Of a stretch of DNA of 64,000 bases, positions 7,663-16,219 are shown piece after piece; the first letter of the stretch is position 1; each line of letters begins with the position of its first letter. The notes under the pieces are model-generated. The model was given only the letters and a program-made list of their open reading frames with translations, was not told the DNA's origin and did not search any database. The position numbers and the translations under genes are program-made. This DNA is from Oscillatoriales cyanobacterium. Lineage in GTDB: Bacteria > Cyanobacteriota > Cyanobacteriia > Cyanobacteriales > Microcoleaceae. The stretch spans positions 1-64,000 of the forward strand of contig RDXX01000041.1 of assembly GCA_004292955.1 (NCBI GenBank), written 5' to 3'.

Positions 7663-9522
7663 TTACCCGCCCACAATCAGCGAGAGGCGAGCCAACAGAG
7701 GCCAGCTTACGAGCAATCCTAAAAGTGCCACTCCGAAGAGAATTGTCAGGGCATAAAACTGAGTTTGACCCGTAACGTTGTATTTGAGGCTTTGCCCGCC
7801 GAAAACTGTGGCAAAACCGATTAAGTTAACGAATCCGTCAACAATATTGCGATCGAACCAGGATATGATTTGGGAAACCAGACCGACGGCAAAGATGATG
7901 GTCACGCGGTAAAGTTGGGCGGTGTAAAAGTCGTAGGCAAAGAAGTCTTGCACGGCTTGAGAACCAATTCGCACTGGTTTTTCCCACTTTTCGTTCAGGT
8001 AAATAAATGCTCCGGCACCAATGCCGATCGCACTTGACAAAGCTAACAGTCCGGCCGCAGTATAATTCAAAGTTGCCAAAGGCAGTAATTCCCAGGCGGC
8101 GAGCAAGTGTGGGACGTGCAAGGTAAATCCCATTAACACTGTCATCGGCAAGACAAAAGGCCAGGCAACTTCGGGCGAACGTTCAGTCATTTGCTTCGGT
8201 TTGCCACCGAAAACTAAACCGAAAACGCGCACTAAGCCAAAAGCAGTCACGCCGTTCACAAACAGCACTACTACTAACAGTGAAGGATGAGTTTTAGCAA
8301 GCCCGCCTGCTAATTCTGATAAAGCCCAGAAGCAGCCGAAGGGTGGCAGTCCCATCACTCCAGCGGCGCCAACAAGAAACGATATTCCCGATATCGGCCG
8401 CTTCGCCCACAAACCGCCGAGATATCGGACATCCTGAGTGATGCTGTTCCAAACTACTGAACCGATGCTCATCACCAACAAACCCATTGCTAAGGTGTAG
8501 GCAAAGATTAATGTCAAAGCTGTGTGGGTTTGTCCGGTGCCGACGGCGATAAATACCAAGCCCATGTAAGAGCTAACTATATAGGAAAGCGTGCGCTTGA
8601 TGTCGATTTGGGCGATCGCAATTAAAGACGCACCCACCGCCGTTGCAGCACCCACAATAATAGTTGTCTTCAGCCCCACGGGCGACAATGCAATCACGGG
8701 CTGCAATTTAATCAAAATCCAAGCACCGGTTTCCACAACCACTGTGTTCCGCAAAATCGTTGCCGGCAAAGGGCCTTCCATCGCCTCATCCAGCCACAGG
8801 TGCAGGGGAAACTGAGCGCATTTGCCCATCGGGCCGGCAATCAAAGTTAAACTCAACAGCGTCGCCACTGTGGGGTCAATGTTTGCAGTCTTAGCCCAAA
8901 CTGCCAATTCGTCAAAATTCCAAGTTCCAGCCAGCGGCAGAATTGCAACTACTCCCATCAACAGGAATAAGTCTCCTACCCGCTTAGTCAAGAAAGCATC
9001 GCGGGCGCCCGTCACCACCAAAGACTGATTGAACCACAGCCCGATTAGCAGGTAAGTTCCCAGAGTCAGGACTTCCAGAATCATGTAGCTGAAAAACAGG
9101 GAGTTGGACAAAACCAAGCCGCACATCCCCGCTTCAAACAGCCCCATCAGGGAAAAGAACCTAGCCCAGCCCCAGTCCATTTCCATGTAGCCGACTGCAT
9201 AAATCTGCGCCAGAAAATTCAGTCCCGTAATCAAAACTGTCGCCCCGACGGTGACAGCAGAAATGTCTACGGGAATGGTTAAGTCTAAACCTGCCACATT
9301 CAGCCAGGGAATGAACTGGTGTTGTGCCGGTTGGTTCCAGATAGCTGTCAGGGCGATGACGCCGTGAAGGAAAGCGAAGAAAGTTAAGATGGCGTTTACG
9401 TAACCGGAGGGTCTAGGCCCCGTGCGGCGAGTTACTGCTGGAAACCACAATATCGACAGAAATGCGCCGATGAGTGGATAGCAAGGTATAAACCAAACGG
9501 TCTGGAGTAGGATTTGAGCCAT
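7663..9522 (-). CDS. ndhF3: NDH-1 subunit NdhF, CO2-uptake type (NdhF3)
   Basis: A hydrophobic 619-residue NdhF/NuoL-family subunit with about 15-16 membrane helices. Visible family blocks are LWFPAVTRRTGPRPSGYVNA near the N-terminus, PLHLWLDEAMEGPLPATILL-like sequence in the channel core, and KRTLSYIVSSYMG. The RTGPRPSGYVN block and the linkage to ndhD, carbonic anhydrase and cupA point to the F3/F4 group used in CO2 uptake rather than NdhF1. I prefer the ATG at 9520-9522; a GTG two codons upstream is possible, and CAGGTAG lies upstream of both. First gene of the run, so the operon promoter should lie at 9523-9768. That region is AT-rich; I could not identify a CcmR/NdhR operator with confidence. 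Confidence 0.9.
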   Translation of the reverse strand: MAQILLQTVWFIPCYPLIGAFLSILWFPAVTRRTGPRPSGYVNAILTFFAFLHGVIALTAIWNQPAQHQFIPWLNVAGLDLTIPVDISAVTVGATVLITGLNFLAQIYAVGYMEMDWGWARFFSLMGLFEAGMCGLVLSNSLFFSYMILEVLTLGTYLLIGLWFNQSLVVTGARDAFLTKRVGDLFLLMGVVAILPLAGTWNFDELAVWAKTANIDPTVATLLSLTLIAGPMGKCAQFPLHLWLDEAMEGPLPATILRNTVVVETGAWILIKLQPVIALSPVGLKTTIIVGAATAVGASLIAIAQIDIKRTLSYIVSSYMGLVFIAVGTGQTHTALTLIFAYTLAMGLLVMSIGSVVWNSITQDVRYLGGLWAKRPISGISFLVGAAGVMGLPPFGCFWALSELAGGLAKTHPSLLVVVLFVNGVTAFGLVRVFGLVFGGKPKQMTERSPEVAWPFVLPMTVLMGFTLHVPHLLAAWELLPLATLNYTAAGLLALSSAIGIGAGAFIYLNEKWEKPVRIGSQAVQDFFAYDFYTAQLYRVTIIFAVGLVSQIISWFDRNIVDGFVNLIGFATVFGGQSLKYNVTGQTQFYALTILFGVALLGLLVSWPLLARLSLIVGG

Positions 9523-9911
9523 TGGCACTACCTGTAATTGTTACAAAACTTGAAAAATCTGAGAATAATCTCGACGCCAGAAGGCTGAGGCCATTCGCCA
9601 GAAGTAAAGAAATTTTGGGGGTAAATGCGAGTTTCTCGTCGTTCTGAAACTGCGCGCTTCAAAATAGACTTATTAATTTTATATTAAGGATTGCCTGAAA
9701 TTTTCATATTTCCTAATTCAGCATACTTATATACAGATAAACTGTGCTTATCGGATGTAAAGATCAGACGGCGGTTGAAACCGCGCCTACACAAACGATG
9801 TCCGCCGGACGCCGACTCAAGAGAGAATAACATAGGATAGGTCTTCAACCGGCGTCCGGCGGGTTTTGCCTGTATAGACGCGGTTTCAACCGCCCAGTCT
9901 TCTTCTAAGGA
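9523..9911. repeat. ndhF3 upstream region with double-hairpin repeat (family A)
   Basis: 9523-9768 is AT-rich and probably carries the ndhF3 operon promoter. 9769-9894 is a family A repeat: GGCGGTTGAAACCGCG at one end is inverted at the other (CGCGGTTTCAACCGCC), and inside lie CCGCCGGACGC and GCGTCCGGCGGG, so the whole folds as nested hairpins. It separates the two genes transcribed leftward from 9522 and 10895. Confidence 0.8.
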
Positions 9912-10895
9912 TTAAAGTCGCTCAATTTCCCGAGCTAGTTCTGGGAGTTTGGCTTGTCGCTGTCCGATCGCCCTTGCTCTCACATTCAAGAGACCGATCG
10001 GCGTATTTAACAAATCTACCAGATCGGCACGGGCGATCCTCTTCGAGGGCTTCGCTAACGCACATTTAGCAGTAGCAACCGGCAATTCCTTTAACAGCCA
10101 TCTAGCCAGCCGATACAAATATTCCCCTGTGGTGAATTCTCGCATCAAATCGACACCGTGGAGTTCGTGCAAATATTTATTCGACTCGCCGTAACGATAC
10201 CATTGACTTTGTAACTGTTTTATTGTATTGCGGTGGCGGTGTCGGGCGATCGCATTTTCGGCAAAATACATTTTATAGGATGTTTCCCGCAAAATCCGCC
10301 AGCACAAATCCGCATCGCCACCGCTCGTAAGGTAGGGGCGAAACAAACCGACTTGTGCTAGAATTTCTCGGCGCACAGCTAAGTTAGCCGTTTGACCGTA
10401 GGGACAAAAAGGGTGAGCGAGAGTATGTTTTTGAGATAAAGTATTTTCGCGGGCGGCGTGTTTTTCTAAGAGAGTGTTACCGGGAAGGGCGAGGATTTCA
10501 CCGCAGGTAATTCCTATTTCTAAGTTAGCGAATGGTTCGACTAAATTTTGCAACCATTGAGGTTCGGGGCGACAGTCTGCGTCGGTAAAGGCGATGATTT
10601 CGCCTGTTGAGGCGCGCATTCCTTTGTTTCTGGCTGCGTAGGAACTTTGAATCGTATTTTCGGTGAGATTGCGAATGGTGATTTGATTGAATCCCTCTTG
10701 CTTGGGGGATTTGGCTGCTGCTTGAAGGATAGTTGAAGTGTAATCGCGACTTTTGTTGTCTACTAAGAGATATTCTACTCTGTTTGTTGGATAAGTTTGC
10801 GATCGCAGACACTCAATTAAATCCGGCAAATCCGTCTCCCCGTTATAAACAGGTACCACAACCGAAACAATCGGTAAAAACTGCTCACTGTTCAT
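9912..10895 (-). CDS. Family 2 glycosyltransferase
   Basis: A 327-residue cytosolic GT-A glycosyltransferase. The N-terminus has the GT2 opening VVVPVYNGETDLPDLIE (about 11-27). A nucleotide-sugar/metal motif FTDADCRPEPQWL follows near residue 112, and GGDADLCWR near 197 matches the acceptor/catalytic-loop region. Sugar donor and acceptor cannot be told. There is no membrane segment, so it probably acts at the inner face of the membrane in polysaccharide or glycolipid synthesis. The C-terminal third is Arg/Lys-rich. It stands alone between two repeat blocks. Confidence 0.88.
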   Translation of the reverse strand: MNSEQFLPIVSVVVPVYNGETDLPDLIECLRSQTYPTNRVEYLLVDNKSRDYTSTILQAAAKSPKQEGFNQITIRNLTENTIQSSYAARNKGMRASTGEIIAFTDADCRPEPQWLQNLVEPFANLEIGITCGEILALPGNTLLEKHAARENTLSQKHTLAHPFCPYGQTANLAVRREILAQVGLFRPYLTSGGDADLCWRILRETSYKMYFAENAIARHRHRNTIKQLQSQWYRYGESNKYLHELHGVDLMREFTTGEYLYRLARWLLKELPVATAKCALAKPSKRIARADLVDLLNTPIGLLNVRARAIGQRQAKLPELAREIERL

Positions 10896-10927
10896 TAATC
10901 CTCTCTGCTGGTTGTTGAGTCAATCAG

Positions 10928-11055
10928 GACTTGCATTCCTTACTACGAACCAGTTTGTAGTGAGGACTTCAGTCCTCTCTTGCCAGTTTGTAATGAGGAC
11001 TTCAGTCCTCTCTGCTGCTTGTTGAGTCAATCAGGACTAAAGTCCTTACTACGAA
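10928..11055. repeat. Palindromic repeats (GTAGTGAGGACTTCAGTCCTC type)
   Basis: Three partial copies of a hairpin motif (GAGGACTTCAGTCCTC, TCAGGACTAAAGTCCT) alternate with TACGAACCAGTT and CTGCTGGTTGTTGAGTCAAT segments between the GT2 gene and the L,D-transpeptidase stop. The inner motif is shared with the cores of the M1 elements at 4805 and 49277. Confidence 0.8.
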
Positions 11056-11059
11056 CCAG

Positions 11060-11767
11060 TTATCTAATAATTTCTACTTCTGTACCTTTTTGTACAAACT
11101 GATACAACTCGTCAACATCCTTATTTTCCAGAGAAACGCAACCCAAAGTCCAATTCGATCGCTCTTTGATAATTTTCTCTGAATTAGCAGGCACGCCGTG
11201 AATCCCAACCTCGCTGCCAATACTATCGTACCATTTGATTGTACCTGCTTGCTTGGCTTTGATATGTTTTCGCCAAGATTGTTTGCTGGGATAATCCAGC
11301 CAGATAAATTTCGACCAAGCTGCGTGAGGATAAAAATCTTTTATGCTAAAAATTCCTTCCGGCGTCCGCGAATCGCCTTCTTTTAGTTTATCGCCTGCGG
11401 GATTGCTGCCAAATACAACAGGATAAGATTTGACCGGCTTTTTATTTTCATATACAGTCAATCTGTATTTTGATTTTTCCACCAGGATGGAAATTCTATT
11501 TTTATCTAACTTATCCGGTTCGCCTAAAATTTGTGATAGGGGTTTGCCGTAGTTGAATAAATTATCTGGTGGTAATTGGGTATGTAAAACATTTAACTCA
11601 TCAGCCGGACAATTACTTAAGCAAAAAACATCTAAAATGTAGGGAATGGGAACAGCATAACCCAGTCTAACAAGTTTCCAGTAAAAAAAGGAACTCACAG
11701 TTAGCAATAGAATGCTGGCAGATGAAGCAATTATCCAAATATTGCCCTGTCTTTTTTTAAGTTCCAT
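11060..11767 (-). CDS. L,D-transpeptidase (YkuD domain), membrane-anchored
   Basis: A 235-residue protein with one N-terminal membrane segment (IWIIASSASILLLTVSSFFY, about 10-29) and a C-terminal YkuD domain. The catalytic signature is present: HGVPANS, then TLGCVSLENKDVD with the nucleophile Cys, about 20 residues from the end. Such enzymes make 3-3 peptidoglycan cross-links or attach proteins to the wall in the periplasm. The frame continues upstream to 11878, but that part lies in a MITE-like repeat (11783-11916), so the start MELKKRQGN at 11765-11767 is preferred. In the interval from about 60 to 120 I recognise no substrate-binding module. Confidence 0.85.
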   Translation of the reverse strand: MELKKRQGNIWIIASSASILLLTVSSFFYWKLVRLGYAVPIPYILDVFCLSNCPADELNVLHTQLPPDNLFNYGKPLSQILGEPDKLDKNRISILVEKSKYRLTVYENKKPVKSYPVVFGSNPAGDKLKEGDSRTPEGIFSIKDFYPHAAWSKFIWLDYPSKQSWRKHIKAKQAGTIKWYDSIGSEVGIHGVPANSEKIIKERSNWTLGCVSLENKDVDELYQFVQKGTEVEIIR

Positions 11768-11782
11768 TGCATTAACTGGGGC

Positions 11783-11916
11783 TATTATAGCGGTTCTCAA
11801 AAAAGTGAGGTACGTTGTTGGGATGGGAGCCCTCTTATATTTATTATATAGTAAGCGAGGTCGCATCAAAAACTCCATTTATAGTCATACCTCATCTTTC
11901 TGATAAAGGCTATATC
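11783..11916. repeat. MITE-like element (family M2), copy 1
   Basis: About 134 bp with inverted ends: TATAGCGGTTCTC on the left and AAAGGCTATATC on the right, with ACCTCATCTTTCTGA near the right end inverted as TCAAAAAAGTGAGGT on the left. A second copy at 32460-32572 shares the ends, the internal ACGTTGTTG and the later CCCT(C/A)TATA block. A lone right end occurs at 38467-38496. It lies directly upstream of the L,D-transpeptidase gene and supplies a spurious N-terminal extension. Confidence 0.72.
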
Positions 11917-11930
11917 ATCATTTTAGCTTA

Positions 11931-12130
11931 TGAGCTTGGAACAGGCAAGATGCCTGTTCCACAACAGATTTAATATTAGTGGCACAGGCCGGAAAGCCTG
12001 TGATTTAGCTAGATTTAATATTAGTAGCACAGGCATCTTACCTGTTTTTTTATTCTATCTAAAACGGGCAAGATGCCCGTTCCACAACTGCATGAAGTTC
12101 TTGTGTAACGGGCATCTTATTTGTTTTTCA
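11931..12130. repeat. Palindromic repeats (GGCAAGATGCCTGTTCC type)
   Basis: Four units of the motif GGAACAGGCAAGATGCCTG / GCACAGGCATCTTACCTG / ACGGGCAAGATGCCCGTTCC, each with a short self-complementary core (GGCA-AGA-TGCC). One further copy lies at about 24022-24044 after recJ. I see no gene in this space between the L,D-transpeptidase and mraY. Confidence 0.8.
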
Positions 12131-12184
12131 ACATGGCTGTAAATATCAGCTACATATGCTGTAAAGTCTGTTACTAATCCGCTG

Positions 12185-13300
12185 TTAACTGTTGCCAGCC
12201 AACATCAAAATCATTAACACTAACACCCCGTTAGTTAAATAAAAGATACCAACCACCTGAGTTTCCAACCAGCCGCAGAGTTCTAGATGGTGGTGCAGGG
12301 GAGCCATTCTTAAAAGACGCTTGCCAATGCCATCAGGGCCTTTTGTAGCTTTATAATAAGCCACTTGAGCAATTACTGACACTGTTTCAATCAAGAAAAT
12401 CCCGCTGATTATTAATAATATCCAAAGGCTATTTGTTAATAAAGCTACCGCACCCAAAGCACCGCCCAAAGCCAATGCACCTGTATCCCCCATAAATACT
12501 CGGGCTGGATTGCGGTTGTGAGCTAAGAAACCGAAACAACTACCGCTAATGCAGACACAAAATATCATTAATTCTGGCGAAGTTGATGCTACAGATGCAC
12601 CTAATCCCAAAAGTGCGATCGCACCTAAACCTCCCATCAAACCATCAACGCCGTCGGTAAGATTAGTAGCATTGCTTTCGGCAACTAACACAAAACCAGC
12701 TAGCGGCCAAAACAAGAAACCTAAAGGCAATACCCAACCGAAAGGCAAAGCAATGTTCGTAGAAATAGTTGGATTGTGGAACATCAACCACAGACAAAAA
12801 AGAGCTGCAAAACCTACTTGCAAAGCCAATTTCATCCGAGGTGAAATACCTTTATTCGACTTGCGACGGAGAATTTGCCAATCGTCGAGCCAGCCGATGA
12901 AACCGTAAGCTAAAGTTAAAGCCGATACGGCAACAACATCTGAGTTAAATCTCGACCAAAGTAATGCTACTACGACTCCTGCTGGCACAAAAAATATGCC
13001 TCCCATTGTCGGCGTTCCCGCTTTTTTTAAGTGGGCTTGGGGGCCGTCTTCGCGAATTATTTGTCCGGCTTTCAGTTGCTGGAGTACGGGCACAACCAGA
13101 TAACCTAAACCCGATGCAATGAGAGCACAAACAGCTAGTGGCATAAATAGCGATGCAGGCGCATCCAAAAATCTACCCGCTGCTACATCTAAACCGATCG
13201 CTACAATGCCGAGTCCCAAACCCAGCAGCAGGAATAAATTCCTGCCTGTAAGTTTGAAAGGCATAGTAAAAGGGATTTTCTCATCCACAAAGTTATCCAT
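12185..13300 (-). CDS. mraY: Phospho-N-acetylmuramoyl-pentapeptide-transferase
   Basis: MraY transfers phospho-MurNAc-pentapeptide from UDP to undecaprenyl phosphate, the first membrane step of peptidoglycan synthesis. The 371-residue product is polytopic (about 10 helices). Family motifs are clear: KKAGTPTMGGIFF, ESNATNLTDGVDGL with catalytic acidic residues, NPARVFMGDTGALALGG, and the His-rich RMAPLHHHLELCGW near the C-terminus. I chose the ATG at 13298-13300 because GAGGAG lies six bases upstream and the length then matches the family; the frame stays open to 13426 without a better site. Within this stretch it has no cell-wall neighbours other than the L,D-transpeptidase, and both read leftward. 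Confidence 0.96.
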   Translation of the reverse strand: MDNFVDEKIPFTMPFKLTGRNLFLLLGLGLGIVAIGLDVAAGRFLDAPASLFMPLAVCALIASGLGYLVVPVLQQLKAGQIIREDGPQAHLKKAGTPTMGGIFFVPAGVVVALLWSRFNSDVVAVSALTLAYGFIGWLDDWQILRRKSNKGISPRMKLALQVGFAALFCLWLMFHNPTISTNIALPFGWVLPLGFLFWPLAGFVLVAESNATNLTDGVDGLMGGLGAIALLGLGASVASTSPELMIFCVCISGSCFGFLAHNRNPARVFMGDTGALALGGALGAVALLTNSLWILLIISGIFLIETVSVIAQVAYYKATKGPDGIGKRLLRMAPLHHHLELCGWLETQVVGIFYLTNGVLVLMILMLAGNS

Positions 13301-13557
13301 ATCACTCCTCAACACACACCATTTGAGAATAAGCATTTGACAATTCGAGAATAGGGTGGGATACAGGAGATTGGGAAATCTCTTGGTTTTTTTTCCCTGT
13401 TTCTGGTTGATTCGTTGACCAGCCAAAAACGTTACAAGCCCTAAACTTCAGTAATCGATTCTCCCCAAATTTTAGACTCAAGTTCGGCTTCCGGTTATTC
13501 ACGAAGCTGCAAGTGAATCTAAAATCTAAAATCTAAAATCGACTTACCATTCTACAG
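13301..13557. other. mraY upstream region
   Basis: No gene seen. 13512-13540 holds three copies of the AATCTAAA heptamer repeat. The mraY promoter is expected between here and the DUF3134 gene, or mraY may be read through from it. Confidence 0.4.
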
Positions 13558-13797
13558 TTATTCGTCGCCTACACCCGCATCATCTTCTGCTTCTTCTTCT
13601 AAATCATCGTAAGGGCTGTCGTCAACTGCCATCAACTCGGAAATTTCTTCTTCGTGCAGATAGTCGGGTTCTTGGACATCCCTTGCTAAGAGGCGATTGT
13701 TAGATTCCAACCAGTCTAAAAGAGAAGATTGCTGCTTTAATGGAATTACATCGGCAGGTAAGTGGCGAGGTATTTGACGCAGAGATGGGTTGTACAT
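13558..13797 (-). CDS. DUF3134 family protein
   Basis: A 79-residue acidic protein beginning MYNPSLRQIPRHLPADVIPL and containing SSLLDWLESNNRLLARD, which I recognise as the cyanobacterial DUF3134 family. The C-terminal third is strongly acidic (DDLEEEAEDDAGVGDE). It is soluble, of unknown function, and normally near this length. It reads toward mraY about 260 bp away. Confidence 0.8.
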   Translation of the reverse strand: MYNPSLRQIPRHLPADVIPLKQQSSLLDWLESNNRLLARDVQEPDYLHEEEISELMAVDDSPYDDLEEEAEDDAGVGDE

Positions 13798-14192
13798 GAT
13801 TATCGGTTTCTAAAGACAAAGACGCGATCGAGATCGAGTAGAACTAATGTTGTGCCGACTGACTGCTCCTTCCATCGAACACTTGCAAATCGGGCATTTA
13901 GCAGAGCTAAGGCATTATACCACAGACACTCTTTGGTTCCGGATCGGATAGGATGGCTGACTGGTTCGGGCGATCGCCCCCAATCATGGGCGCCAGGATA
14001 ACATTAAAATCCGATATTGCCAATCCCTCTTTAGCCATAAGTATTGTAATCTGAGGCGATCGTTTTTGAAAGTATCGCGGGACACTGGGCCAGCCAGCGG
14101 TTGGGTTAAAACAGTTTCCTGGTTTTGCGTCAAAGCCTTATGGTGAAAGCCTTTTACCTTCTTCAACCAATTCTCGAACAATAAATCTCAGG
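13798..14192. other. Divergent intergenic region
   Basis: The space between the divergently read DUF3134 gene and the GT4 glycosyltransferase. It contains scattered HIP1-like octamers but no gene I can support; a 65-codon minus-strand frame here starts with TTG and has no convincing ribosome-binding site. Promoters for both neighbours should lie here. Confidence 0.4.
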
Positions 14193-15872
14193 ATGGATAT
14201 AACAGCGGCGATTTTATACCACAAAGACGGTTACGACACCGGAGGGAAAAGACTTCTGGGGCGTCATTCAGCCGGAGAAGGATTTCTCAAAAGCTTAGTC
14301 CAACACGGTACTGCTGACTCTCTCTACTGCTGCACAGACAGCGAAGCAACATTTAAGGAGTTTTGTTCGCGCATCCAACCGTGGCTGCAACAACCTCGGA
14401 AAGTCCGCTGGATTTCGACGGATCGACTAGATTTGCTATCTCAACCAGGTACAATCTATCGACCCGATCCCGCCCTTGCCGATATGGTTTGGGGGCGCAG
14501 ATTTGTCAATCAGCGGGCTTACAGCGTTTGTGGCGTTACCCATACGATCGCAACTAAGTATGTCATGGAGTCGATCGGCAATTTGATAACAGCACCGGTT
14601 CAACCTTGGGACGCCCTCATCTGCACCTCTAACGCCGTGAAAAACACAGTAGAAGGAGTTCTGAGGGAGTGGTCTGAGTATTTAGCGCAGCGCAACGGCG
14701 GTCAACCCGAAATTTTGGTCAAATTGCCAGTTATTCCCCTAGGAGTGGATTGCAGCGCGTTTCCGCAGGGTGTGGAAGCAGTCCAGGCGGGCGATCGACA
14801 ACGACAAGAACTCGGCATTTCTCCGGGCGATATAGTCGTGCTATTTGTCGGGCGATTGACTTTCTCTGCCAAAGCTCATCCGGTACCAATGTACATCGCC
14901 TTGGAGCGCGCCGCCCAACAAACAAAGGCGAAAATCCACTTAATTCAAGCCGGTTGGATCGAAGATCCGAGAGAAGAACCCGACTTTAAAAATAGCGCGA
15001 AAATCTTTTGTCCGTCGGTGAATGCTATTTTTGTAGATGGCAGAAAGCCGGAAATTAGAGTTAATATTTGGTCTGCCTCCGATATTTTTATTTCGCTGTC
15101 CGACAACATTCAAGAAACCTTCGGACTAACACCCATTGAAGCAATGGCCAACGGACTGCCGGCAATTGTTTCCGACTGGAACGGATACAAAGAATCAGTA
15201 CGGCACGAAATCGACGGCTTCCGCATTCCCACACTCATCCCGCCCCCGGAAGCTTGTTTGGATTTAGCCCTAAATTATCTCGACGGGAGTTTGAATTGGC
15301 CGACTTACATGGGTCACACTTCCCTAGCCACAGCAGTTGATATTGACGCCTGCACCCGCGCTTTGTGCAAATTAATTGAAAACCCGGAATTGAGAAGGCG
15401 GATGGGTGAAAGTGCGAGACAAAGGGCGAGAGATATTTATGATTGGAAAGTAGTAATTGCTGCTTACGAACAGTTGTGGCGGGAATTAGCAGAAATTAGG
15501 GTTTCTGCACCAGAGTCTGCACCTGCAAAAGCCGGGAAGCCACCTTATCCGCTGGGGGACGATCCGTTTCGGGTGTTGGGTCATTATGCGACTAGAACTT
15601 TAACCGATGATACGATCTTGAGTCTCGGTGCGATCGCCACACCGGAACTGTTGAGAGAGTTGCACACAATTTGGTTTACGAGCTTCGGTCAAGACCGGAG
15701 AATCTCTGTTAAAGTTCAGATAGAGATGTTGAATGCGATCGAGCAAAAGGGTTCTCTCAACGTCGGGGAAGTTCTCAGGCGTTATGCAACAAACGAGCAA
15801 GAATCAGCATACCTCTATCGGACGCTACTCTATCTTGTGAAATTTGGTGTTTTAGTCATTGGGAATGGGTAA
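14193..15872 (+). CDS. Family 4 glycosyltransferase with C-terminal extension
   Basis: A 559-residue GT-B glycosyltransferase. The C-terminal catalytic half contains GDIVVLFVGRLTFSAKAHP (about 210) and the GT4 donor-site block LSDNIQETFGLTPIEAMANG (about 304-323) with its EX7E-type glutamates, then IVSDWNGYKESV. After the usual domain (ending near residue 430) there is a roughly 120-residue extension beginning APESAPAKAGKPPYPLGDD that I cannot assign. The N-terminus begins MDITAAILYHKDGYDTGG. The acceptor is unknown; a sheath or surface polysaccharide is a reasonable inference. Confidence 0.87.
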   Translation: MDITAAILYHKDGYDTGGKRLLGRHSAGEGFLKSLVQHGTADSLYCCTDSEATFKEFCSRIQPWLQQPRKVRWISTDRLDLLSQPGTIYRPDPALADMVWGRRFVNQRAYSVCGVTHTIATKYVMESIGNLITAPVQPWDALICTSNAVKNTVEGVLREWSEYLAQRNGGQPEILVKLPVIPLGVDCSAFPQGVEAVQAGDRQRQELGISPGDIVVLFVGRLTFSAKAHPVPMYIALERAAQQTKAKIHLIQAGWIEDPREEPDFKNSAKIFCPSVNAIFVDGRKPEIRVNIWSASDIFISLSDNIQETFGLTPIEAMANGLPAIVSDWNGYKESVRHEIDGFRIPTLIPPPEACLDLALNYLDGSLNWPTYMGHTSLATAVDIDACTRALCKLIENPELRRRMGESARQRARDIYDWKVVIAAYEQLWRELAEIRVSAPESAPAKAGKPPYPLGDDPFRVLGHYATRTLTDDTILSLGAIATPELLRELHTIWFTSFGQDRRISVKVQIEMLNAIEQKGSLNVGEVLRRYATNEQESAYLYRTLLYLVKFGVLVIGNG

Positions 15873-16218
15873 TTGGGAATTGGGAATTGGGAATTGGGCA
15901 TAGGGCATCGGGCATGGGGCATCGGGCATTGATTGCTGGTTGGGGTGCATTTGATTAGTGAAGAGGGCGAAGCATGACCGCATATAAGTTATTAGTTATC
16001 ATCCCATATGGACTGCGGTCATGCTTCGCCCCTACAGATATATTATTTGCCAAAACCAGATGCAGTCGCTGGGTGTTTTTTATGAGTTATTGGTATACTA
16101 ATAACTAATAACTAATCACTAATCACTATTGACAACTAAGAGGGCGGGCCCGCACCATCCACCGCCCCTACGAACCGACAACTGTCAACTGTCAACTGTC
16201 AACTGTCAACTGTCAACT
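15859..16218. repeat. Repeat block: GGGAATTGGG units, CATGACCGC palindrome, heptamers
   Basis: 15859-15932 carries GGGAATTGGGAATTGGGCAT units that begin inside the last codons of the GT4 gene. 15965-16032 is an inverted repeat (GGGCGAAGCATGACCGC facing GCGGTCATGCTTCGCCC) also found at 28931-28996. 16100-16125 has CTAATCACTAATCACT units. 16177-16218 has six copies of ACTGTCA ending one base before the next ATG. Confidence 0.9.
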
Positions 16219-16219
16219 T

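Noticed and set aside
9523-9768. CcmR/NdhR operator before ndhF3
   Set aside because: Only loose AT-rich matches were seen; nothing specific enough to call.
13984-14181. 65-codon minus-strand frame upstream of the GT4 gene
   Set aside because: Needs a TTG start with no Shine-Dalgarno and lies in the expected divergent promoter region.
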